Part shown: piece after piece, positions 7,133-16,789 of the stretch
How the letters are laid out: each line of letters opens with the position of its first letter
Numbering within the stretch: position 1 is the first letter of the stretch
From: Erythrobacter sp. BLCC-B19
Lineage (GTDB): Bacteria > Pseudomonadota > Alphaproteobacteria > Sphingomonadales > Sphingomonadaceae
Reading direction: 5' to 3'
Assembly (NCBI RefSeq): GCF_028621955.1
Contig: NZ_CP117516.1
Coordinates: forward strand, 3,370,001-3,434,000
DNA length: 64,000 nucleotides
Notes under the pieces: model-generated
What the model was told of the DNA's origin: nothing
Databases searched by the model: none
Seen by the model: only the letters and a program-made list of their open reading frames with translations
Translations under genes and position numbers: made by a program

Positions 7133-8581
7133 TCAGGCGGCGGGTCGGCAGTCGAGGCAGGGCCGGTGCGCGGGGGACGTTGCATCCATCGCATCGCGCG
7201 CAGCCCGGAGCGCTGTGCGAACCCCTTCTTCGATCACTGGATGATAGAACGGACTGTCGAGCATCTGCTGGACGGACCGATCCGCCTCCAGCGCCCAGGC
7301 GAGCAGATGGGCGATGTGCTCGGCCGCAGGGCCCACCATCTCGGCCCCGAGGAACTTGCCGGTCACACGATGGGCATAGATGTTGAGCCTGCCGACATTG
7401 CGTCCCGCCACCCGGGACCGTCCTTGCCCCGTGAAATCGACAGTGCCGGTGACAAAGCTTGTCTTGGCCTGTTCCAGTTGTGCGTGGCTTTGACCGATCA
7501 TGGCGATCTGCGGGTCGGAAAAGACAACGCCGATCGCCGTGCGGCGATGGCGCGGTGCCACGAAGGGAAAGCGTGCGGCATTCTCCCCGGCGATCCGTCC
7601 GGCATCCGATGCTTCATGCAGCAGCGGTGCATCAGGTGCGGCATCGCCAGCGAGGAAAATCACACTGTCCCCGATCCGGGTCGTGTGGCGATCCCAGCCG
7701 ATCGGGGTGCCGCGTTCATCGAGCGCAATACCGGCGTGCTCCAGACCCAGGCGATCAAGATTAGGGCGGCGGCCGGTGGCGGCGATCAGGTAGTCGAAGC
7801 GCTCCTCGATCTCGTGCCCATCGACCTGCTCGGTCACCACGACGGCGTCGCCCTGCCGTTCTACAGCGACAACCTGCGCGTTCGGGGTGAAGCGATACTC
7901 GGCGGCAAATGCAGCGTGGGCGGCGTCGGTGACCGCAGGGTCGGTCAACGGGCCGACCCGCCCGCTGCGTCCGAACAGCTTCACCCTCACGCCGAGGCGA
8001 GCGAGCGCCTGGGCAAGCTCCAGACCGATCACCCCGTTGCCGAAAACCGCGACGGACCCTGGCAGATCATCCCAGTCGAACACATCGTCGTTGATGATGA
8101 GCCTGTCTCCCAGCGCATCCCAGGCCGAGGGCCACACGGCGCGCGAGCCGGTGGCGATCACCACCCGACCGGCTTCGATAGCGGTGCCATCGTCCAGCAG
8201 CAGTCGCCCGGGAGCCGTAAAGCGGGCCGATCCCTTGATCTTGTGCGCCTCGGGCCAGCCTTCGACATCTTCGAGAACGAAGCCAACAAAGCGGTCGCGC
8301 TCGGCACGGACTCTGGTCATCACGGCCCGACCGTCGACGCCGACCTGCGAGACCCGGATGCCGAAGCGACCCGCGTGATGGGCGTGATGCGCGGCTTCGG
8401 CTGCGGCGATCAGGAGCTTGGAGGGCATACAGCCAACCCGTGCGCAGGTCGTCCCGTAGTGCGCTTCCTCGATGACGAGGATCGAATCCGTGAAATTGCG
8501 CGCCGATTTGTAGGCGGACATTCCGGCGCTGCCTGCACCGATAATCACGACATCGGCTTTGAGGGGTCCGGTCTGTGGCAT
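7133..8581 (-). CDS. Dihydrolipoyl-dehydrogenase-like disulfide oxidoreductase
   Basis: A 482-residue class I pyridine-nucleotide disulfide oxidoreductase. FAD binds at GAGSAGMSA, the redox disulfide is C46/C51 in GTTCARVGCMPSK, the NAD(P) motif is GNGVIGLELAQ, the second FAD motif is FLAGDAA, and the C-terminal His-Glu pair is in FYHPVIEEG. Bona fide lipoamide dehydrogenases usually have GTCLNVGCIPSK and HPTxxE. The GTTCARVGCMPSK variant marks a separate subgroup often annotated as dihydrolipoyl dehydrogenase but found away from 2-oxoacid dehydrogenase operons. Here it sits with gap, not with E1/E2 genes. The physiological disulfide substrate is uncertain. Confidence 0.88.
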   Translation of the reverse strand: MPQTGPLKADVVIIGAGSAGMSAYKSARNFTDSILVIEEAHYGTTCARVGCMPSKLLIAAAEAAHHAHHAGRFGIRVSQVGVDGRAVMTRVRAERDRFVGFVLEDVEGWPEAHKIKGSARFTAPGRLLLDDGTAIEAGRVVIATGSRAVWPSAWDALGDRLIINDDVFDWDDLPGSVAVFGNGVIGLELAQALARLGVRVKLFGRSGRVGPLTDPAVTDAAHAAFAAEYRFTPNAQVVAVERQGDAVVVTEQVDGHEIEERFDYLIAATGRRPNLDRLGLEHAGIALDERGTPIGWDRHTTRIGDSVIFLAGDAAPDAPLLHEASDAGRIAGENAARFPFVAPRHRRTAIGVVFSDPQIAMIGQSHAQLEQAKTSFVTGTVDFTGQGRSRVAGRNVGRLNIYAHRVTGKFLGAEMVGPAAEHIAHLLAWALEADRSVQQMLDSPFYHPVIEEGVRTALRAARDAMDATSPAHRPCLDCRPAA

Positions 8582-9196
8582 GGCAATCTCGCTCGCTCAG
8601 TTGATGAGCGAGAATTAGGCCTGCAAGGTTAGTGCAACAATCGCACCACGGGGAAACACTCCGTGCCGCGCGGCGGAACAATCATGGCTACAAGATTCCC
8701 TTATCTGCGATCATTCGGAATGCGCGGACGGTTGGATCAACGCTGCATTTCGACCCCCGACAATAATCGCTGTCCGGCAGGTCGCCGGCAAACGGCAGAA
8801 ACGTCCCGGGTCCAGTCTTTGCGACCGATAGCGCTCAGTCGGCTTCAGGATCATCGCCAGACGAGCCCCACTGACCGGCGTAGTCGCGCCAAACAACGCC
8901 CACTCCAGACGTGCAATGCATGCCCGAACCGAGCCCGCGGCAACATGGCCCGCAATAATGCAACTCCCCTGCGGCTTTTGGGAGGGATCGCGAGCGAGTT
9001 AAGCCCCTCAGCAATTCCCCCAAAATACCCCCACATGGCCGAGCAAGGGACAACGTCCGGATTGGGGACCGTTAACTCAACCACTTCAAAATTTCGTAAT
9101 TTCAGTGACTAAGCGCCGATACCTGAAGGGAAACTCGGCACCATTCGAGTCCCACTTTTTGAACTTTTATCGTAAATTTTCAGGCGGTTGTTTTTA
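8582..9196. other. 615-bp gene-free region
   Basis: No convincing gene on either strand. The ORFs present (for example 8663-9112 plus and 8711-8896 minus) lack a ribosome site, codon bias and any recognisable motif. The region is visibly less GC-rich than its surroundings towards 9050-9195. It must contain the promoter of the 8581 gene and the 3' flank of tRNA-Met. It could be the remains of a decayed gene or element, but I cannot identify one. Confidence 0.5.
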
Positions 9197-9273
9197 TGGT
9201 AGCGGAGGAGGGACTCGAACCCCCGACACGCGGATTATGATTCCGCTGCTCTAACCGGCTGAGCTACTCCGCC
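9197..9273 (-). tRNA. tRNA-Met (CAT), elongator type
   Basis: A 77-nt cloverleaf including an encoded CCA. The acceptor stem is GGCGGAG with CTCCGCT (G1-U72 wobble), the D-arm AGCTCAGCCGGTTAGAGCA, the anticodon stem GCGGA/TCCGC with loop ATCATAA giving anticodon CAT, and the T-loop TTCGAGT. The absence of the three G-C pairs typical of initiator anticodon stems indicates an elongator. A CAT tRNA can also be tRNA-Ile2, but the acceptor sequence fits Met better. Confidence 0.93.
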
Positions 9274-9385
9274 CCATGGGCATCCGGCGGGTGGTCCGGC
9301 CGGATTCGGCTCCGGGTGTCGGCCCGGGCGAGGCGCGCACTTAGGGCGCTGGCCGCGCGGGGTCAAGCCCTGTTCGCTGCGCCCC

Positions 9386-9919
9386 TCACAGCCGTTCGCG
9401 GCCCCGGAAAGCGCAGGTCTTGACCCGCTCCCACGGGCCGCCGCGATAGTGCCACAATTCCAGCGCGGGGAAGATGAAGCGCCCCTTGGCCGCCCAGCCT
9501 GCCAGCACCGGTGCAAGGCTCGCCTGAAGCGCGCTCGCCTCGTCCTTGGTCACCTTGTTCTGGATGGTGATGTGCGGGCGCGGCTCGTAGAGATCCTGCG
9601 CGGTCAGGCTGCCGTGGAAATGTTCGGCGATCCCTTCGCGCAAGGTGAGCAGCTGCGGCGCCTCCAGCGCGATCGCGGTGCCCTTGCCCAGATCCAGCAC
9701 CCCCTTCACTGCCCCCTCGGGCGCGGCGAATTCGGCGGCGACCTTCGGAAGATAGTCGGCCAGCTCCTCCCGCAGCGAGGGCGCGAAGGCGTGGAACAGC
9801 GTGACGTGGGCGTGGAGATGGTTGCGCTCGGGCGGATAATGCGCGCGGCGCAGCCCCTCGGCAAAGCCCGCGAGGTCGGGCGGCAGCGCGGCGGTGACGA
9901 TGAAAGGTTGGGGCATCAA
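9386..9919 (-). CDS. 2'-5' RNA ligase / 2H phosphoesterase family protein
   Basis: A 177-residue 2H phosphoesterase with both HxT/S motifs: HVTLF near residue 38 and HITIQ near residue 115. These two histidines hydrolyse or join 2'-linked phosphodiesters, as in ThpR/LigT and cyclic phosphodiesterases. Cytoplasmic and single-domain, of the usual length. It follows mltG by 56 bp with a small palindrome between them, so it may be the last gene of the acpP-fabF-mltG transcript. The RNA or nucleotide substrate is unknown. Confidence 0.85.
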   Translation of the reverse strand: MMPQPFIVTAALPPDLAGFAEGLRRAHYPPERNHLHAHVTLFHAFAPSLREELADYLPKVAAEFAAPEGAVKGVLDLGKGTAIALEAPQLLTLREGIAEHFHGSLTAQDLYEPRPHITIQNKVTKDEASALQASLAPVLAGWAAKGRFIFPALELWHYRGGPWERVKTCAFRGRERL

Positions 9920-9942
9920 ACGCTGGTCTGGGCCGCAAGCGA

Positions 9943-9961
9943 TCCCGGATCAAGTCCGGGA
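9943..9961. repeat. Short palindromic (REP-like) element
   Basis: TCCCGGA, TCAAG, TCCGGGA: a perfect 7-bp stem with a 5-base spacer, lying between mltG and the 2H phosphoesterase gene. Near-identical palindromes are scattered between genes in many sphingomonad genomes. No second copy was noticed in this window. Confidence 0.5.
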
Positions 9962-9975
9962 CCACAGGCAGAAGC

Positions 9976-10941
9976 TTACATTTCGCCCCGATCTCTGCGG
10001 ATGGCATACCACTTGGCGACGTTGGCATTGTGCTCTTCGAGCGTGTCGGCGAACGCATGCCCGCCCGTCCCGTCCGCGACCATGAACAGCGCGGCGGTCT
10101 TTTCGGGATTAAGCACTGCGGCAATGCTGGCGCGGCCCGGATTGGTGATCGGCCCCTCGGGCAGCCCGGTGCGGGTATAGGTGTTGTAACCGTTGACCGC
10201 AGTGATCTCCGACTGGTTGATGCGCCGACCCAAGGGTTTGCCCTTGGTGATCGGGTAGATGATCGTCGGGTCCGCCTGCAGCTTCATGCCGGTGCGCACG
10301 CGGTTGGAATAGAGCCCGGCGACCATGCGGCGTTCTTCGGGCTTGCCGGTTTCCTTCTCGACGATCGAGGCGAGGATCAGCGCGTCACGCATCGTATCGA
10401 CCGCGATGCCGGGCGCGCGCTTGGCCCATTCCTCGGCCAGCGCCTTGTCCATCGCCGCCTGCATCTGTTCGACGAGGCTGGCGCGCGACTGTCCGCGTTC
10501 GAAGGAATAGGTGTCCGGCAGGATCGAGCCTTCGGGCGGCACGGGCACGTCGCCGGTCAGCAGGGGTTCCGCCATCAGGCGTTCCCACACGAGGATCGAG
10601 GGCATCCCTTCGGGGATGGTGACGAAGCGGCGGATCACGTCGCCCGACTGGAACGCATCGAGAATGTCGCCCTGGCTCATGCCGGGCTTCAGCAGGAACT
10701 CGCCCGCCTGGATCGGCGCGTCGGAGCCGAAGATCCGCGCCTGAAGCGTGAAGCCGGAGGCCGAGGAGATCAGCCCCTCGGCCTCAAGCTTGGCGGCAAC
10801 CGTGCCGACCGAGGCGCCTGCGGGGATCGTGAAAGGCGTATCCTTCGCGACCGTAGCCGATCCGAGGAACGTCCACGCCAGCACCAGCCCGGCCACTGCA
10901 AGGCCGAGCACAACCAGAACCAGATTGCGCACGGCCTTCAC
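9976..10941 (-). CDS. mltG: Endolytic murein transglycosylase
   Basis: 321 residues from a GTG four bases after the fabF stop. MltG cuts nascent peptidoglycan strands in the periplasm, generating 1,6-anhydro ends and helping set strand length. A single N-terminal membrane anchor (LVLVVLGLAVAGLVLAW) is followed by a LysM-like subdomain and the YceG catalytic domain, with the catalytic Glu at about 195 in ILASIVEKETGKPEE and the conserved GMKLQADPTIIY and GPITNPG stretches. Longer in-frame starts would overlap fabF and are rejected. The acpP-fabF-mltG order is conserved in proteobacteria. Confidence 0.93.
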   Translation of the reverse strand: MKAVRNLVLVVLGLAVAGLVLAWTFLGSATVAKDTPFTIPAGASVGTVAAKLEAEGLISSASGFTLQARIFGSDAPIQAGEFLLKPGMSQGDILDAFQSGDVIRRFVTIPEGMPSILVWERLMAEPLLTGDVPVPPEGSILPDTYSFERGQSRASLVEQMQAAMDKALAEEWAKRAPGIAVDTMRDALILASIVEKETGKPEERRMVAGLYSNRVRTGMKLQADPTIIYPITKGKPLGRRINQSEITAVNGYNTYTRTGLPEGPITNPGRASIAAVLNPEKTAALFMVADGTGGHAFADTLEEHNANVAKWYAIRRDRGEM

Positions 10942-10945
10942 GGTG

Positions 10946-12205
10946 TCAGTCGACCTTCTGCATGATGATCGAAGCGTTTGTGCCGCCAAAGCCGAAGGAA
11001 TTGTTGAGAACCGCACGTACTTCGCGCTTGCGAGCGACCAGCGGGACGAGATCAATGCCTTCTGTGCCATCATCGGGATCATGCAGGTTCAAGGTCGGCG
11101 GCACAATCCCGTCGCGCATCGCGAGAATGCAGAAGATCGCCTCCACCGCGCCAGCGCCGCCCAGAAGGTGGCCGATCGCGGACTTGGTCGAGGACATCGA
11201 CGCACCGCCGAGGTCATCGCCCAGCACGCGCTTGATCGCGGCGAGTTCGATGGTGTCGGCCATGGTCGAGGTGCCGTGGGCGTTGATGTAGTCGATGTCG
11301 CCCGGCCCGAGCCCTGCCTTCTTCAAGGCCATGCGCATGGCGAGTTCCGCGCCGCGGCCTTCGGGGTGCGGGGCGGTGACGTGGTAGGCATCGCCCGAGA
11401 GGCCATAACCGGTCACTTCGGCATAGATCTTCGCGCCGCGCGCCTTGGCGCGTTCGTATTCCTCGAGCACGACCACGCCCGCGCCCTCGCCCATGACGAA
11501 ACCGTCGCGGTTCCGGTCATAGGGACGGCTCGCTTCGGTCGGGCGGTCGTTCATGCTCATGTTGAGCGCGCGCGCCTGCGCGAAACCGGCGATCCCGAGC
11601 GGGTTGATGGTGCTTTCCGCCCCGCCCGCCAGCATGATGTCGGCATCGTCCATCATGATCATCCGCGCGGCATCGCCGATCGAATGCGCGCCGGTGGAGC
11701 AGGCGGTGACGACCGCGTGGTTCGGCCCCATGAAACCGTATTTGATCTGCACCTGACCGGTGATGAGATTGATCAGCCGCCCGTGGACAAAGTGCGGGCT
11801 GACCCGGCCGGGGCCGCGTTCGTGGAGGTTGACGCTCTCAATCTCGATCCCCGGAAGGCCGCCGATGCCGGAGCCGATCGAGCAGCCGGTGCGCTCCTTC
11901 TCGGCCTCGGTCATGTCGGTGAGGCCGGCATCTTCCAGCGCCTGGCCTGCGGCATCAATGCCATAGACGATGAACGGATCGACCTGGCGCTGCACCTTGA
12001 AATCGACCCGCTTTTCCGGATCGAATCCCCAGGGGTGATCCTTGGGCTTCACTTCGCAAGCGATGGTGCACTTCTGGTTCGAGGCATCGAAACGGGTGAT
12101 CTGCCCCGCCCCGCTCTTGCCAGCGATGAGGTTTGCCCATGTCGTTTCGACATCGGCTCCCAGCGGAGTGACCAGACCCAACCCGGTTACAACCACACGG
12201 CGCAT
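10946..12205 (-). CDS. fabF: 3-oxoacyl-[ACP] synthase II
   Basis: 419 residues. It condenses malonyl-ACP with acyl-ACP in fatty-acid elongation. The catalytic triad is visible as C169 in VVTACSTG, a His in NAHGTST and a His in SAIGHLLGGAGA; the C-terminal FGFGGTNAS loop is present. The start MRRVVVTGLG has a GGAGA ribosome site. It lies downstream of acpP and immediately before mltG. Confidence 0.97.
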   Translation of the reverse strand: MRRVVVTGLGLVTPLGADVETTWANLIAGKSGAGQITRFDASNQKCTIACEVKPKDHPWGFDPEKRVDFKVQRQVDPFIVYGIDAAGQALEDAGLTDMTEAEKERTGCSIGSGIGGLPGIEIESVNLHERGPGRVSPHFVHGRLINLITGQVQIKYGFMGPNHAVVTACSTGAHSIGDAARMIMMDDADIMLAGGAESTINPLGIAGFAQARALNMSMNDRPTEASRPYDRNRDGFVMGEGAGVVVLEEYERAKARGAKIYAEVTGYGLSGDAYHVTAPHPEGRGAELAMRMALKKAGLGPGDIDYINAHGTSTMADTIELAAIKRVLGDDLGGASMSSTKSAIGHLLGGAGAVEAIFCILAMRDGIVPPTLNLHDPDDGTEGIDLVPLVARKREVRAVLNNSFGFGGTNASIIMQKVD

Positions 12206-12375
12206 TCGTATTCTCCGAAAAAGCAACAGGCCCAACCCGCCTAGGGCTGAGCCTGTCTAGGCCCACATCCGCCGTCCGGCAAATTTCGGGCCGGATCGAT
12301 CCCCCACCGTGTTGCAGGCCGGGGCATGGCGCGGACGCAAGGGGCTTGGGGCCGGGCCGAAGCCCAGCCGCCCGA

Positions 12376-12612
12376 TCAGCCCTTGTGTTCCTCGATGTAC
12401 TTGGTCGCATCGCCGACGGTGGCGATCTTTTCGGCTGCATCGTCAGGGATTTCGACGCCGAATTCCTCTTCGAAGGCCATCACCAGCTCGACGATGTCGA
12501 GGCTGTCCGCACCGAGATCGTCGATGAAGCTGGCCTCCTGCGTGACCTTGTCGGCCTCAACACCGAGATTCTCGACGACAATCTTCGCCACCCGGTCGGC
12601 AATATCGCTCAT
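12376..12612 (-). CDS. acpP: Acyl carrier protein
   Basis: 78 residues, strongly acidic. The serine that receives 4'-phosphopantetheine is in [19 protein letters not shown]. It carries growing acyl chains for FabF, FabZ and FabH-type enzymes, several of which are also encoded in this window. First gene of the acpP-fabF-mltG run. Confidence 0.97.
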   Translation of the reverse strand: MSDIADRVAKIVVENLGVEADKVTQEASFIDDLGADSLDIVELVMAFEEEFGVEIPDDAAEKIATVGDATKYIEEHKG

Positions 12613-12692
12613 GTCATTCCCTCTTGAACTGGGGTTAAATATGCCGCCCCGCCCTAATCAAGCCGTTGCCCAAGCGCAAGTGGGCATGACGA

Positions 12693-13676
12693 TCAGCGCG
12701 CTTGCTCGGGATAATGGAGGTCGATTTGCAGCTCGGCCCGCCGCCGCGAAGCGATGCGGGCGAGGGCTTCCTGCGGCTCAAGCTTGCCGGGTTTGATCGC
12801 CAATACATCGACATAGCGCGCCTCGGCGGCTGCCAGATCGCCGGCGCTCTCATGGCACAACCCGATGTTGAACAGGATCGTGATGTTCTGCGGATTGCTG
12901 GCCTCCAGCGCGTCGAAAGCGCGACAAGCGGCGACAATATCGGTCTTGGTGAGGCGAAGCGCGGTCTTGAACGCGGCTTGATCGGCCTTGGCCATGCCCT
13001 GGCGGCTTTCCAGCACGCGGATGTCCTGCAACAGCTGCACCGGCGCCAGATCGCTGCGAACGGCGCCGGCAAAGCGTGCCGCCAGTTCCTCGGTCATGGC
13101 CGAGACCTGCGGCTTGCGCTCCTCGTCATGGCAGAAGCGCTGACTGGTGGTGAGCGTGTCGCCTTTGGCATAAAGCAGCGTGCCATCGCGCGCGACCAAC
13201 CGCACCTCGGGGCGCAGGGTCACATGGCGGGCACGGCAGGGGACGTTGACCTTCTTCTTCTCGATGCACTTGTCATTGTCATCGCGCGCGACACATTCCT
13301 CGACCTGCTTGGTGCCGGAATCGGCATCGTGCCATTCGACCTCGCCAATCCCGCGCAGCACCGCATCGGGGCCGCCATCGGCCGCGCCGCCATCAAGCCC
13401 GCCGTCATAGGTATAGCTTTCGCCAAAGGCAGGCGCGGTGAAGGTGAGGTCGAACCACGGCTGCCCTTCGATCACTGCGCCGCGCAGGGCGGAATCGATC
13501 GCAAAGGCCAACCGCTCGCCCCCGCGCCCGGAGAAGTCGGCAATCGCGATGGAACGTACCCGCGAAGGCGCATCGGCTCCGGCCGCATAGATCCCGGAGA
13601 CGGGCAGCGTCTCTGCCTGCACGCCGGCTGCTGTGCACAGCGCAAGGCCCGCGCCGATCATCCATCCCAGCCGCAT
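12693..13676 (-). CDS. Secreted protein of unknown function with a C-terminal TPR-like region
   Basis: 327 residues from the ATG of MRLGWMIGAGLALCTAAGVQA, a clear signal peptide with cleavage near VQA-ET. The middle contains a Cys-rich patch (VEECVARDDNDKCIEKKKVNVPCRARH) next to a beta-rich section. The last 80 residues form helical pairs with TPR character (NITILFNIGLCHESAGDLAAAEARYVDVLAIKP). A periplasmic scaffold or outer-membrane-associated assembly factor is possible. I recognise no named family. It is divergent from the deacetylase-like gene. Confidence 0.75.
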   Translation of the reverse strand: MRLGWMIGAGLALCTAAGVQAETLPVSGIYAAGADAPSRVRSIAIADFSGRGGERLAFAIDSALRGAVIEGQPWFDLTFTAPAFGESYTYDGGLDGGAADGGPDAVLRGIGEVEWHDADSGTKQVEECVARDDNDKCIEKKKVNVPCRARHVTLRPEVRLVARDGTLLYAKGDTLTTSQRFCHDEERKPQVSAMTEELAARFAGAVRSDLAPVQLLQDIRVLESRQGMAKADQAAFKTALRLTKTDIVAACRAFDALEASNPQNITILFNIGLCHESAGDLAAAEARYVDVLAIKPGKLEPQEALARIASRRRAELQIDLHYPEQAR

Positions 13677-13794
13677 TGTCCGAACCCCCTTCCGTCTCGC
13701 CGCGAATTTCGCAGCCTTTGCCGTGGCGAACAACCGGCAATTGCACGGAACCGATCCTTGCCACCGCGCCGATGACCGTGTCATGAATCGGGCC

Positions 13795-14811
13795 ATGCTG
13801 ACCTTCTGCTCCCGCGCCCAGAGCGCCCACGCCCCCTCCTTCGAGCTGGTCAATGGTGCAGCAGAGGCGCACGCCGAAACCCCGGCGCGGCTTGCCAATA
13901 TGCTGGCTGAGATGGGCGAAGTGCGCGAACCTGCCGATCACGGGCTTGCACCGATCGTGGCGGTGCATGATCCCGATTACCTCGCCTTCCTGCAATCGGC
14001 GCATGAGGCCTGGCTGGGTGCCGGGCGCGAAGGCGATGCCATCGGCTATGCCTTTCCCGTCCGCGGGCGGAGGCCGCTCGATCTCGAGCGGATCGACGGG
14101 AGGCTCGGGCAATATGGCTTCGACACCGTCACTCCGATTGCGGCGGGCACGTGGGAGGCCGCCTACGGCGCGGCGCAAGCGGCACTGAGCGCACTCGATG
14201 CCGTCGCGAGCGGCGCGCTGCGACAGGCCTTTGCGCTGTGCCGCCCGCCCGGGCACCATGCGGGGGCGGACTACTTCGGCGGCTATTGCTACCTCAACAA
14301 CGCCGCCATCGCCGCGCGCGCAGCGGCGGCGCGGGGGATGGGGCCGGTCGCGGTGCTCGATGTCGACTATCACCACGGCAACGGCACGCAGGACATCTTC
14401 TGGGAGGACGGCAGCGTCTTCTTCGCCTCGATCCACGCCGACCCGCGCACCGATTTCCCCTATTTCTGGGGCCATGCCGACGAGCGCGGCGCGGGCGACG
14501 GCGAAGGCACGACCTTCAACCAGCCGCTGCCGCGCGGCACGGGATGGGCGGAATATGAACCCGCGCTGGGCAAGGCGCTCGAAGCGATCAGCCGCTTCGG
14601 CGCAAAGACGCTGATCGTCAGCTACGGCGCCGATACCTTTGCCGATGACCCGATCACGCAATTCGCGCTGACGACCGACGACATGGAGCGCGTTGGCGCG
14701 ATGATCGGCGCGGCGGGCCTGCCGACGGTGGCCGTGATGGAAGGCGGCTACAACGTCACGGCGCTGGGCCGCAACGTCGCTGCCTTCATTGCCGGGCTGG
14801 AGGGCGGTTAG
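13795..14811 (+). CDS. Histone-deacetylase-family zinc amidohydrolase
   Basis: 338 residues from ATG 13795, where MLTFCSRAQSAHAP matches the family start; an ATG four codons upstream (13783) is an alternative and neither has a strong ribosome site. The arginase/deacetylase fold shows CRPPGHHA (catalytic His pair), VAVLDVDYHHGNGTQ (zinc Asp and His) and VSYGADTFADDP (second zinc Asp). Bacterial members remove acetyl groups from polyamines, acetoin-related metabolites or acyl-lysines. The product is cytoplasmic. It is convergent with aspS, 11 bp away. Confidence 0.9.
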   Translation: MLTFCSRAQSAHAPSFELVNGAAEAHAETPARLANMLAEMGEVREPADHGLAPIVAVHDPDYLAFLQSAHEAWLGAGREGDAIGYAFPVRGRRPLDLERIDGRLGQYGFDTVTPIAAGTWEAAYGAAQAALSALDAVASGALRQAFALCRPPGHHAGADYFGGYCYLNNAAIAARAAAARGMGPVAVLDVDYHHGNGTQDIFWEDGSVFFASIHADPRTDFPYFWGHADERGAGDGEGTTFNQPLPRGTGWAEYEPALGKALEAISRFGAKTLIVSYGADTFADDPITQFALTTDDMERVGAMIGAAGLPTVAVMEGGYNVTALGRNVAAFIAGLEGG

Positions 14812-14822
14812 CCCCCCTCCCC

Positions 14823-16616
14823 TTAACCGGCGCTCGGCTTGGCCTGCGGCTCGACCACGCGCAGGTGCAGTTCACGCAAGCTGCGCGGCTCGGCCGGTGA
14901 CGGCGCACCCATCAGCAGGTCTTCGGCGCGCTGGTTCATCGGGAAGAGCGAGATTTCGCGCAGGTTCTTCGCGCCGCACAGCAGCATGATGATCCGGTCG
15001 ACGCCCGCGGCCATCCCCCCGTGCGGCGGCGCGCCGTACTGGAAGGCGCGGTACATCCCGCCGAAGCGTTCCTCGACATCCGTCTGGGTCAGGCCGGTGA
15101 TCTCGAAGGCCTTCACCATCGTCTCGGGCTTGTGGTTGCGGATCGAGCCTGAGGCGATTTCATAGCCGTTGCAGACCAGATCGTATTGGAACGCCTTGAT
15201 GGTGAGAGGGTCCTGCCCCTCCAGCGCCTCGATCCCGCCCTGCGGCATCGAGAAGGGGTTGTGGCTGAAGTCGACCTTCTTCTCGTCCTCGTTCCATTCG
15301 TAGAACGGGAAATCGACGATCCAGCACAGCTCGAAGCGGCTCTCGTCGATGAGGCCCAATTCCTCGCCCACGCGAATGCGCGCGGCGCCCGCCAGCTTGG
15401 CAGCGTCGGCTTCCTTGCCCGCGGCGAAGAACAACCCGTCATTCTCGCCAAGGCCCAGCTCGGCATAGAGTTCGGCCATCCGGTCAGCGCCGTGGTTCTT
15501 GGCGATCGGCCCGCCGAACTCCCCGCCCTTGCGGGTGACATAGCCGAGGCCCGCATAGCCTTCCTTGCGCGCCCAGTCGTTCATGTCGTCGAAGAACTTG
15601 CGGCTCTTTTCGTGGGTCGCGGGCGCGGGGATGACGCGCACCACGCCGCCGCCGCCGACTATCTTCTCGAACAGGCCAAAGCCGCTCTGCGTGAAGTGCG
15701 ACGACACGTCCGAAATGATCAGCGGGTTGCGAAGGTCGGGCTTGTCGCTGCCATACTTCAGCATCGCTTCGTCATAGGGGATGCGCGGGAACTGGCCCGC
15801 CGGGGTCACGTGCTTGTCGCCCGCAAAGGCCGCGAAGGTGCCCTGAATCACGGGCTCCATCGTCTCCCACACCTCTTCCTGAGTCACAAAACTCATTTCG
15901 AGGTCGAGCTGGTAGAACTCGCCCGGCAGACGGTCGGCGCGCGGGTCCTCGTCGCGGAAGCAGGGGGCGATCTGGAAATAGCGGTCGAAGCCCGCGACCA
16001 TCAGCAGCTGCTTGTACTGCTGCGGCGCCTGCGGGAGCGCGTAGAACTTGCCCGCATGGATGCGGCTCGGCACGAGGAAGTCGCGCGCGCCCTCCGGCGA
16101 AGAAGCCGTGAGGATCGGAGTCGAGAACTCGTTGAACCCGGCCGCGTTCATCCGCTGGCGCATATCGGCGATCACCGCCACGCGGGTCATGATGTTCTTG
16201 TGCAGCGTCTCGCGCCGCAGATCGAGGAAGCGGTACTTGAGGCGGATGTCCTCGGGGTAAGGCTGCTCGTCGGCGACCGGCATCGGCAGTTCTTCGGCCG
16301 CGCTCTGCACCGTCACGCCGCGCGCGAAGACTTCGATCTCGCCCGTCGCAAGGTTCGCATTGACCGTCCCGGCGGTGCGCGCCTTGACCGTGCCTTCGAT
16401 GGTGACGACGCTTTCAACCCGCAGCCCTTCGAGCACGGGAAGCGCCGGGCTGTCGGTGTCGGCGACGATCTGGGTGATCCCGTAATGATCGCGCAGATCG
16501 ATGAACAGCACGCCGCCATGGTCGCGCTTGCGATGGATCCATCCCGACAGGCGGACGGTCTCGCCCACGTTGGCGGAAGAAAGCTGTGCGCAAGTATGCG
16601 TGCGGTAGGGGTGCAT
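14823..16616 (-). CDS. aspS: Aspartyl-tRNA synthetase
   Basis: 597 residues, bacterial type with an N-terminal OB-fold anticodon domain ([14 protein letters not shown]), class II core motifs ([28 protein letters not shown] at the C-terminus) and a GAD insertion. It charges tRNA-Asp, and in alphaproteobacteria it may also mischarge tRNA-Asn for GatCAB amidation; discriminating status cannot be settled from sequence alone. Confidence 0.97.
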   Translation of the reverse strand: MHPYRTHTCAQLSSANVGETVRLSGWIHRKRDHGGVLFIDLRDHYGITQIVADTDSPALPVLEGLRVESVVTIEGTVKARTAGTVNANLATGEIEVFARGVTVQSAAEELPMPVADEQPYPEDIRLKYRFLDLRRETLHKNIMTRVAVIADMRQRMNAAGFNEFSTPILTASSPEGARDFLVPSRIHAGKFYALPQAPQQYKQLLMVAGFDRYFQIAPCFRDEDPRADRLPGEFYQLDLEMSFVTQEEVWETMEPVIQGTFAAFAGDKHVTPAGQFPRIPYDEAMLKYGSDKPDLRNPLIISDVSSHFTQSGFGLFEKIVGGGGVVRVIPAPATHEKSRKFFDDMNDWARKEGYAGLGYVTRKGGEFGGPIAKNHGADRMAELYAELGLGENDGLFFAAGKEADAAKLAGAARIRVGEELGLIDESRFELCWIVDFPFYEWNEDEKKVDFSHNPFSMPQGGIEALEGQDPLTIKAFQYDLVCNGYEIASGSIRNHKPETMVKAFEITGLTQTDVEERFGGMYRAFQYGAPPHGGMAAGVDRIIMLLCGAKNLREISLFPMNQRAEDLLMGAPSPAEPRSLRELHLRVVEPQAKPSAG

Positions 16617-16789
16617 CTAAACTCTTGTCCTGTTCGCGGCTATGACGCTAGGGCGCGCGGGCGCGTCTGGAGCCTTGCTCCATCGTCGGCGCGCTAACAG
16701 GGCAAGCCTTGCACTTTGTCAAGCGGTGTGGGGCAAACTGGGATCCATCCCGAGGGCGGCACTCCGCCCGCGAATTGCGAAAAGACAAC

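Noticed and set aside
8663..9112. 149-codon ORF in the gene-free region
   Set aside because: No ribosome site, atypical composition, no recognisable domain; treated as spacer.
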